A stretch of 12,116 nt of DNA from assembly GCA_002412595.1 (NCBI GenBank), contig DHVJ01000022.1, positions 1 through 12,116 on the forward strand, in the 5' to 3' direction. This DNA comes from Anaerolineaceae bacterium UBA5211. GTDB taxonomy: Bacteria; Chloroflexota; Anaerolineae; Anaerolineales; Anaerolineaceae. The position numbers were made by a program, and so were the translations under genes. Below the pieces are notes generated by a model, which saw only the letters and a list, made by a program, of their open reading frames with translations, was not told the DNA's origin and did not search any database. This document shows, piece after piece, positions 7,341 through 12,116 of this stretch (position 1 is its first letter; every line of letters starts with the position of its first letter).

Positions 7341-7374
7341 AGCCTGCGGTATCGATTACCGCAGGCTTTTTTTT
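7341..7374 (+). terminator. Strong terminator hairpin between binding protein and permease genes
   Basis: An 11-bp perfect stem (7341-7351 with 7357-7367, core GCCTGCGGTA), loop TCGAT and an eight-T tract (7367-7374). It lies 14 bases after the binding-protein stop and 7 bases before the permease ATG, inside what must be one functional operon. It probably acts as a partial terminator, keeping permease and ATPase levels below that of the binding protein. Confidence 0.9.
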
Positions 7375-7381
7375 ATATAGA

Positions 7382-8212
7382 ATGGCAGATATGCAGAATA
7401 ATCCTGAATTAGAAAAAGAATCCGACCGCGAAAACGGCTTTCACAAGAGAATCAAAGACGTTGACCAGTGGTGGCTGCTGGTTGTAATTGTGGTCTTGCT
7501 CATCATTCTATTGATCACGACCAAACCCGATCCCTATAACCGTATCCTGAAATTCGTGGGAGACGGCATTTGGGTAACACTCTACACCACCGTAATCTCC
7601 TTTGCACTCGTGCTGGTGCTGGGGTTGTTCGGCGGTCTGGGGCGCACCTCAAATAACAAGCTCATTCGCGGCATTGCCAGCGTTTATGTGGAAGTTGTGC
7701 GCGGTGTTCCGCTTTTGGTGCAATTGATCATCTGGTATTTTGCTTTTCCTGCCATAGTCAAAGACTTGGGCCAAGCCTGGAATATCCAGGCGTTTATGAC
7801 CTACAAAGCCAACCCGATTGTCATGGCTATTTTGGGTATGACGGTTTGCTATGCAGCTTATATGAGCGAAGTCTATCGCGCCGGCATCGAGAGTATTCCC
7901 AAAGGTCAAATGGAAGCAGCCCGCAGTTTGGGCATGAATTATTTCCAGGCCATGGGATATGTTATTTTGCCGCAAGCTTTTCGCGTTATTCTGCCGCCGC
8001 TTGGTAATGAATTTGTTACCCTGCTCAAGGATTCATCCCTGGTCAGCGTGGTAGCTGTGGCCGACCTGACCCGACGAGGGCGCGAGTTCATGGCGGCTAA
8101 TTTTATTCCCATCCAAACCTGGATGATGGTGGCTCTGCTCTATCTGGTCATGACGCTGATCGCCGCGCGGGCGGTGAAGTGGCTGGAGAAACACAGCCGC
8201 TATGAGAGATGA
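7382..8212 (+). CDS. Amino-acid ABC transporter permease (HisM/GlnP family)
   Basis: 276 residues. After a charged cytoplasmic N-terminus of about 28 residues there are hydrophobic helices at about 30-47, 62-86, 108-125, 145-163, 196-212 and 245-264. The coupling motif that contacts the ATPase is present at about 178-198 (EAARSLGMNYFQAMGYVILP), and VRGVPLLVQL and KDSSLVSVVAVADL are classic for the polar amino-acid permease family. It probably works as a homodimer, since no second permease gene is present. The start is uncertain: neither the ATG at 7382 nor the one at 7391 has a Shine-Dalgarno, because the space before them is taken by the terminator T-tract. Translation may depend on readthrough transcripts. 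The stop overlaps the ATPase start as ATGA. Confidence 0.93.
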   Translation: MADMQNNPELEKESDRENGFHKRIKDVDQWWLLVVIVVLLIILLITTKPDPYNRILKFVGDGIWVTLYTTVISFALVLVLGLFGGLGRTSNNKLIRGIASVYVEVVRGVPLLVQLIIWYFAFPAIVKDLGQAWNIQAFMTYKANPIVMAILGMTVCYAAYMSEVYRAGIESIPKGQMEAARSLGMNYFQAMGYVILPQAFRVILPPLGNEFVTLLKDSSLVSVVAVADLTRRGREFMAANFIPIQTWMMVALLYLVMTLIAARAVKWLEKHSRYER

Positions 8213-8952
8213 TTATGCAATCAGACCCCATTATCCAGATTAATAATATTCACAAACATTTCGGTTCTGTGCATGCGCTGCGCGGTATTGATTTAGATGT
8301 CCAACGCGGCGAAGTCATCGTGGTCATCGGCCCTTCCGGCTCTGGAAAATCCACCCTGTTGCGCTGCATCAACCGCCTGGAAGAATTTGACCAGGGCAGC
8401 ATCGTTGTAGATGGTATCCCGCTGGACAGTGCCGAGAACATCAATGCGGTGCGCACGGAAGTGGGCATGGTATTCCAGCAGTTTAATTTATTCCCGCATT
8501 TGTCTGTGCTGGATAACGTGACACTGGCGCAGCGTATTATCCGCAAGCGCGATAAAAAAGAAGCGCACGAAGTCGCTATGGAATTGCTTAACAAGGTTGG
8601 CATTCCGGATAAAGCCGAATGTTACCCGCTGCAGCTCTCCGGCGGGCAGCAGCAGCGCGTGGCCATTGCGCGCGCGCTGGCCATGAATCCCAAGATCATG
8701 CTGTTTGACGAACCGACCAGCGCACTGGATCCGGAAATGATCCAGGAAGTGCTGGACGTCATGCTGACTTTGGCGAAAGAGGGTATGACCATGGTGGTGG
8801 TGTCGCACGAAATGGGTTTCGCCCGCGCCGCGGCAGACCGGGCTATCCTGATGGACGACGGGCTGATCGTCGAGCAGGCTGCGCCGAAGGTGCTATTCAG
8901 CCAGCCAAAAGAGGAACGCACAAAGGCTTTCCTGAGCAAAGTGCTGAGTTAA
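8209..8952 (+). CDS. Amino-acid ABC transporter ATP-binding protein (GlnQ/HisP family)
   Basis: 247 residues with every ABC motif intact: Walker A GPSGSGKST (41-49), Q-loop around Q90/Q91, signature LSGGQ (143-147), Walker B IMLFDEP with catalytic E168, D-loop SALD (171-174) and H-loop H200. The length and the strings CINRLEEFDQG and FQQFNLFPHLSVLDNV place it in the polar amino-acid uptake family. It powers import by the permease and binding protein encoded just upstream. The ATG at 8209 overlaps the permease stop (ATGA), implying translational coupling. The ATG two codons later (8215) has GAGAG six bases before it and is a credible alternative. A bidirectional-looking terminator follows. Confidence 0.96.
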   Translation: MIMQSDPIIQINNIHKHFGSVHALRGIDLDVQRGEVIVVIGPSGSGKSTLLRCINRLEEFDQGSIVVDGIPLDSAENINAVRTEVGMVFQQFNLFPHLSVLDNVTLAQRIIRKRDKKEAHEVAMELLNKVGIPDKAECYPLQLSGGQQQRVAIARALAMNPKIMLFDEPTSALDPEMIQEVLDVMLTLAKEGMTMVVVSHEMGFARAAADRAILMDDGLIVEQAAPKVLFSQPKEERTKAFLSKVLS

Positions 8953-8969
8953 TTAAATGAAAATCTAAA

Positions 8970-8998
8970 GGCCTGCCAAAACTTCGGCAGGTCTTTTT
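8970..8998. terminator. Shared terminator between the ABC operon and the converging membrane-protein gene
   Basis: GGCCTGCC (8970-8977) pairs with GGCAGGTC (8986-8993), giving 8 bp with one G-U and an 8-base loop. Five T residues (8994-8998) follow on the + strand, ending the ABC operon. On the - strand the same hairpin comes just after the stop of the converging gene (9001-9003) and is followed by TTTAGATTTT, so it can serve both. Confidence 0.75.
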
Positions 8999-9000
8999 GT

Positions 9001-11106
9001 TTATTGTTTGAAGGTTTTCTCCAGCCGGTAGAAACCCAATACCAGCAGCAAATCTACGACCAGAGCTATCAGGGAGAGCCAGACAACGTTGAAATTCCAC
9101 AGGGGCTGCGGGACGGTGTTTTGGGCCATGAACATCAGGTCGGTGAAGCTAACGGTGAAGACCTTGAAGGCCGTCAGCAGCACCTGCGGCAGGATGGCCA
9201 CTGTCCAGCCGATGAAGCGGCCGATAGGTTTGCGGGCAGCGCGCACCAATATCAGGCCGGCGGAAACCGTGCTGAAGGTTCCGATAAATCCCAGCAGGAT
9301 TTGTACAGGCGTATAGCCGACCGCATCCGCGCTGACCGTGTAGTGCCCGGAGCGCAGCAGCACGTATGCTACGTGCAGGGCAGCCAGCAGGATAGCCGCG
9401 ATAAAGAATCCGCGATATTCCTTTAATGATTTACCCCGGCGTACCTTGACGACCAACAAAATTACCAACCCGGCCAGAAAAGCCAGCGAGAGGGGATTAT
9501 AGACGGTGTTCATGGTGACCCAGTTGTAATCCAGCGCGTCCACCAGGCCGTCCCACAGCGGCCAGTACCAGGGCGTCTTTTCGTTGAGCACGATTTCAAA
9601 CGTGTCCCCATCCTGGTAGAAGACCAGGTATTTATCCCCACCCAGGTTGAGTGTTTGCAGGTCGTTGTTAAAGAAAAAGTCGCTTTCGCTGGCGGCGGTC
9701 AGGCCGGGAACGCTGACGAAATCATAGCCGGCGCCGTCCGCAACCTTCACGGCCAGGTAACCCTGAAAATCCGTAATACCGGTTATGCGGCGGGTGCTGT
9801 CGTTAGTTTCGTCCGCTATGACGGTATAGGGCTGTTCGGCGGACAGATACGCGCGCGGGTCGCCCAGCATGAAATACAGCGGTGTGCTCGAAGAAACCCG
9901 CGCCTCCATGCGGTTGCGCACCTGGGCCAAAACACCCAGCGGGAATTCCTGCCAGGTGGCCATGCCCGGCACGGCGTAACCCTTTCGCATCAGGAAGGAG
10001 TTGCTGACCGCGGCGGTCTGTACGTGGCCAATGTAGGCGGCCGCACCTTGGTTGATGAAGCCCAGGGCGATCGAGTTCTCCTTCCAGGGTTGGAAGGACC
10101 CGCAGCTGGGAGTTTGGATCACGAGCGGACTCAGCGTGGGGATCTCCGCGGCGGTCAGGTCGCCATCTTCGTCCGAGTTCTCGGCGGTACCCCACATCCA
10201 ACGGGTAGCGGATACGTGCCGCACCCAGTAGAAGTAATCCGATTTCTGCAAGGTTTGGATGAGGTTGTCGTGCGTGAGCGGCAGGGGCGCGCTGTCGGGT
10301 TGGTTCAGGTCCACGATGACCGGCGCCAGGACGCCCTGGTCCACTTCTACGTCCGAACCCAAGTAATTTTCTCCATTATGAGTTAGTTGCCTGTTTCGCC
10401 ATAGCTGTTCGGCGACTTCGACCGTCCCACCGCTGATGATGCCCAGGGCCGGATAGTAATCCATGGCTTTGAAGATATCCCCGGCAACCCACAGGCCGGC
10501 TTCACTCAGGTTGTCCGGCGCGACCACCCACAGGATGTACTTCGGGCGGTAGGCAATGGCCTGGGTGAGGTTCTCGGTGAGAACCAATCCTTCCGTTTCG
10601 GCTATGGTCTGCGCCAGACTGGTGTAGGCATCCTGCGGATCGCTCATCACGACGGTTTCCTGAATGGGTACCTCCAAAGCGGCAGCCTCCATGTCTATGT
10701 TGAAGCGCCAGGCCCAATGGGTCATGTTAAAACCGCCTTGGGCCAGTTTGATGGCTTTTTGCAGTTCGTACTGGCTGAGGGAAGCGTTCCAAGGTTCGCG
10801 CGCGGGAATAATCCCGGTGTACTGGCTTTCCAATACCGGCAGGGCACGGCGGTCGCCGATTTCTCCCAATGCCCAAATGGTTGAATTGCGCGTTCCGTAA
10901 TCCAGGCTCTCGTCCAGCAGCTGGGCGGACAAGGCCTCTACGCAATCACCCCCATAGGTATCGATAGCTGATATACATTTGTTTTTCACGTCATAGCCAA
11001 TCCAACTGGATAAGACCACGAACAGCATCACAAACAGGCTGAGGCCCAGGATGGCCAGATATCCGATCGCCCGTGAAAATTTCTTGGATCTAATGCTCAC
11101 TTTCAT
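9001..11106 (-). CDS. Large membrane-anchored protein with divergent C25/gingipain-like (caspase-fold) ectodomain and EF-hand-type loop
   Basis: About 701 residues from the ATG at 11104-11106: helix 1 at about 15-37, a large predicted outside domain at 38-534, then five helices (about 535-554, 566-585, 599-622, 628-651, 673-693). A short HEAT-like unit sits near 71-98 (NSTIWALGEIGDRRALPVLE). The centre recalls clan CD peptidases of family C25: a beta-strand YILWVVAP, a putative catalytic H297 (YWVRHVSATRW), a putative catalytic C335 (QTPSCGSFQPW), then QGAAAYIGHVQTAA and YFMLGDPRAYL, which C25 proteins carry in this order. Between H and C lies a perfect EF-hand loop, NSDEDGDLTAAE (310-321). 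The family call is my reading of motifs and could be a non-catalytic homologue. The start is uncertain: GTG at 11100 has GGGAG six bases upstream, and a TTG at 11133 also exists. The ATG overlaps the XRE gene by 17 bases. Confidence 0.72.
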   Translation of the reverse strand: MKVSIRSKKFSRAIGYLAILGLSLFVMLFVVLSSWIGYDVKNKCISAIDTYGGDCVEALSAQLLDESLDYGTRNSTIWALGEIGDRRALPVLESQYTGIIPAREPWNASLSQYELQKAIKLAQGGFNMTHWAWRFNIDMEAAALEVPIQETVVMSDPQDAYTSLAQTIAETEGLVLTENLTQAIAYRPKYILWVVAPDNLSEAGLWVAGDIFKAMDYYPALGIISGGTVEVAEQLWRNRQLTHNGENYLGSDVEVDQGVLAPVIVDLNQPDSAPLPLTHDNLIQTLQKSDYFYWVRHVSATRWMWGTAENSDEDGDLTAAEIPTLSPLVIQTPSCGSFQPWKENSIALGFINQGAAAYIGHVQTAAVSNSFLMRKGYAVPGMATWQEFPLGVLAQVRNRMEARVSSSTPLYFMLGDPRAYLSAEQPYTVIADETNDSTRRITGITDFQGYLAVKVADGAGYDFVSVPGLTAASESDFFFNNDLQTLNLGGDKYLVFYQDGDTFEIVLNEKTPWYWPLWDGLVDALDYNWVTMNTVYNPLSLAFLAGLVILLVVKVRRGKSLKEYRGFFIAAILLAALHVAYVLLRSGHYTVSADAVGYTPVQILLGFIGTFSTVSAGLILVRAARKPIGRFIGWTVAILPQVLLTAFKVFTVSFTDLMFMAQNTVPQPLWNFNVVWLSLIALVVDLLLVLGFYRLEKTFKQ

Positions 11107-11305
11107 CTCCCGTATAGAAAAAGACTTCCTCAATATTTACGTTGAAATAGCGTGCAATGCGGAAAGCCAGCGTCAATGAGGGCAGGTATTTATCGTTTTC
11201 GATGGCGATCACCGTTTGGCGGCTGACCCGCAGCGCGTCGGCCAACTGCTCCTGAGTCAGGTCGTGCATGGCGCGCAGCACTTTGAGGTTATTCTTCCTT
11301 TCCAT
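11090..11305 (-). CDS. Short XRE/Cro-type DNA-binding regulator
   Basis: A 71-residue protein that is almost entirely one helix-turn-helix domain of the Cro/C1 (XRE) type. The HTH spans about 17-36, with QEQLADAL as helix 2 and SRQTVIAIEN as the recognition helix. It is followed by the conserved KYLPSLTLAFRIARYFNVNIEEVF. This short form, close to YozG-like proteins, is commonly encoded next to small membrane proteins. G-rich AGGGGG precedes the ATG with a short gap. The gene overlaps the upstream DUF2178-type gene by 17 bases and the downstream membrane protein by up to 17, so the three are translated from one mRNA. The likely target is the operon's own promoter, where an 8-base inverted repeat lies at 11692-11717. 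No ligand-sensing domain is present, so any signal must come through a partner. Confidence 0.92.
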   Translation of the reverse strand: MERKNNLKVLRAMHDLTQEQLADALRVSRQTVIAIENDKYLPSLTLAFRIARYFNVNIEEVFFYTGDESEH

Positions 11306-11687
11306 CGCCCCCTAACTTTCTGTCAATGAAGTATGACGACAAGGTATATAAGGTGATTTGGAACAGTGTCAGGTAAGCGAAAATGACACCCAACGATTCC
11401 AGAAAGAAATTATGGTCACTGCTCAACACCAGCAAACCTAACGAACCGATTCCCAGGGTGGGAGCGAAAATGAGATAGGTCAGTTGGGCGGCTTTTTCCC
11501 GCACGCTCTGTTCGCGCTCGTCTATGACCAGCTTTCCCGTCGAACGTACGATCGTCAGGAACAACATGCCTGCAATGCCGGCAATCACGGCCAAGGCATA
11601 TTGCGCGCGCAGGAGCGCCAGGAATAGCAGGGCCGCCAGGAATGCGGTCACCCAAAATTTGAGGATCTTGAAGTTTTTTTCGTCCAT
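11289..11687 (-). CDS. Four-helix membrane protein, DUF2178-like
   Basis: 132 residues from the ATG at 11685-11687. There are four hydrophobic helices (about 10-27, 30-48, 70-90, 98-120) and a conserved cytoplasmic-looking loop VIDEREQSVREKAAQLTY at about 54-71. The DERxxxxREKAA string with two flanking helix pairs is characteristic of DUF2178-type proteins, whose function is unknown but which are often paired with a short XRE regulator as here. A reasonable inference is a membrane partner that controls the regulator. The TTG at 11705 would add six residues but lies within the promoter repeat. The ATG has no Shine-Dalgarno, and the -10 box ends six bases before it, so the message is predicted leaderless. 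It is the first gene of a three-gene overlapping operon. Confidence 0.8.
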   Translation of the reverse strand: MDEKNFKILKFWVTAFLAALLFLALLRAQYALAVIAGIAGMLFLTIVRSTGKLVIDEREQSVREKAAQLTYLIFAPTLGIGSLGLLVLSSDHNFFLESLGVIFAYLTLFQITLYTLSSYFIDRKLGGDGKEE

Positions 11688-11691
11688 GCCG

Positions 11692-11717
11692 TTAATGTAC
11701 AACAAGTTTTACATTAA
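11692..11717. promoter_or_regulatory. Inverted-repeat operator candidate for the XRE regulator
   Basis: TTAATGTA (11692-11699) and its exact reverse complement TACATTAA (11710-11717) are separated by 10 bases, so the half-site centres lie 18 bases apart. One half covers the -10 box and the other sits against the -35 box. A dimeric XRE protein bound here would block the promoter, the usual arrangement for autorepression. Confidence 0.5.
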
Positions 11718-11722
11718 GACAA
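11694..11722 (-). promoter_or_regulatory. Promoter of the DUF2178-XRE-peptidase-like operon, predicting a leaderless mRNA
   Basis: On the - strand the -35 box TTGTCT (plus 11717-11722; 4 of 6 matches) and -10 box TACATT (plus 11694-11699; 4 of 6 matches to TATAAT) are separated by exactly 17 bases. The -10 ends six bases before the ATG at 11687, so the predicted start of transcription is the start codon itself. Confidence 0.55.
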
Positions 11723-11863
11723 GAGTTATATACGTTAGTTTTAGGAGAAATATCGAGGTAAAAATACAATTGGAAAATACGATCGGTTATGGCTGGTTAC
11801 ATTACTAAACGTAAAAGCAAATATGAATGACAGTTTTCTAGAGGAAAATGAGCTGGGGGGAGG
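11706..11863. other. Gene-free spacer between deoB terminator and DUF2178-operon promoter
   Basis: AT-rich and without a convincing gene. It holds a further TACATTA (11798-11804), resembling the operator half-site, and a 13-codon open frame on + at 11789-11830, too short to call. I see no tRNA, small RNA or repeat here. Confidence 0.5.
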
Positions 11864-11895
11864 AAAAAAAAGACCACTCGCATTGCGGGTGGTCT
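11864..11895 (-). terminator. Rho-independent terminator of deoB
   Basis: An 11-bp stem (11871-11881 with 11885-11895, core AGACCAC/GTGGTCT, one G-U) closes a 3-base loop. On the - strand it is followed by a run of eight T residues (plus 11864-11871). It starts 9 bases after the deoB stop at 11905-11907. Confidence 0.92.
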
Positions 11896-11904
11896 GGTCT
11901 GACT

Positions 11905-12116
11905 TTAATCGTTGGAAATTTCCTTGAGGAAACTGGTGCCGATCACCGGCGGGGTGACCGCGAGCGCTTCCGCAATCGTGGTGGCCACATCCGCGAATGA
12001 GCCTCGGATGCCCAGGTCAACGTTGTTCTTGACCTGCTCTCCGAAGACCAGCAGCGGGATATATTCGCGCGAGTGGTCGGTGCTGACGGTAGTGGGGTCC
12101 ACGCCGTGGTCGGCCA
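11905..12116 (-). CDS. deoB: Phosphopentomutase, C-terminal end; gene cut by window edge
   Basis: The last 70 residues of phosphopentomutase, which interconverts (deoxy)ribose 1-phosphate and 5-phosphate in nucleoside salvage and breakdown. The frame stays open to the right edge, and the GTG at 12100-12102 is internal (ADHG-VDPTT), not a start. The segment carries three of the Mn-binding residues of the alkaline-phosphatase-like fold: the D and H of ADHG and the H of STDHSREY, eleven residues after the first H. That is the spacing I recall for the Bacillus cereus enzyme. IPLLVFG, FADVATTIAEAL and the terminal GTSFLKEI are also typical of DeoB. A strong terminator follows, so it is the last gene of its transcript; its operon partners lie outside the window. 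Confidence 0.93.
   Translation of the reverse strand, partial: ADHGVDPTTVSTDHSREYIPLLVFGEQVKNNVDLGIRGSFADVATTIAEALAVTPPVIGTSFLKEISND

Noticed and set aside
9655..10386. A 243-codon open frame on the + strand opposite the large membrane protein.
   Set aside because: It is the complement of a gene with clear helices and motifs; its translation is rich in G, R, H and V with no domain, and no ribosome binding site precedes it.
11759..11808. TTG-started short frame after AGGAG/GAGG in the spacer left of deoB.
   Set aside because: Only about 12 codons, spacing to the G-rich sites is poor and no similarity is recognisable.
1..12116. CRISPR arrays, tRNA/rRNA genes, insertion-sequence ends, cobalamin or other riboswitches.
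   Set aside because: No repeated spacer units, cloverleaf, long terminal inverted repeats, transposase or conserved B12-box-like sequence was seen on either strand.

Overview
The window looks like chromosomal DNA of a Gram-positive-type (monoderm-like) bacterium. The protein flavour, including the lipoprotein family, the soluble-looking sortase, the DipZ-type redox protein and the two-subunit methylmalonyl-CoA mutase, suggests Chloroflexota, probably Anaerolineae. That placement is an inference from sequence feel, not from a marker gene. No rRNA, tRNA, CRISPR array, insertion sequence or prophage is visible. Genes are tightly packed, and most units end in clear hairpin-plus-T-tract terminators. 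The longest gene-free stretch, 11688-11904, is under 220 bases.

Layout: (1) 1-1970, + strand: the large chain of methylmalonyl-CoA mutase, cut by the left edge, followed 21 bases later by methylmalonyl-CoA epimerase. Together they link propionyl-CoA/methylmalonyl-CoA to succinyl-CoA. (2) 1982-6388, - strand: a small uncharacterised lipoprotein, a DipZ-type membrane thiol-redox protein, a UMF1-family MFS transporter and a sortase-domain protein with no visible membrane anchor. At least the first three look like separate transcription units. (3) 6389-6573: a divergent promoter region. (4) 6574-8998, + strand: a complete polar amino-acid ABC importer (binding lipoprotein, permease, ATPase), with a strong terminator hairpin between the binding protein and the permease. 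(5) 9001-11687, - strand: a three-gene overlapping operon of a DUF2178-type four-helix membrane protein, a short XRE-type DNA-binding protein and a large membrane-anchored protein. The ectodomain of the large protein resembles a divergent gingipain/C25 (caspase-fold) peptidase and carries a canonical EF-hand-type calcium loop. (6) 11905-12116, - strand: the C-terminal end of phosphopentomutase (deoB), cut by the right edge.

The least explained part is region 5. Its promoter carries an 8-base inverted repeat placed over the -10 and spacer, as expected of an operator for the encoded XRE protein, and the mRNA appears to start at the first ATG. The sortase gene has the same leaderless geometry. 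The rest is ordinary metabolism and transport: propionate/branched-chain carbon handling, extracytoplasmic thiol chemistry, amino-acid import and nucleoside catabolism.
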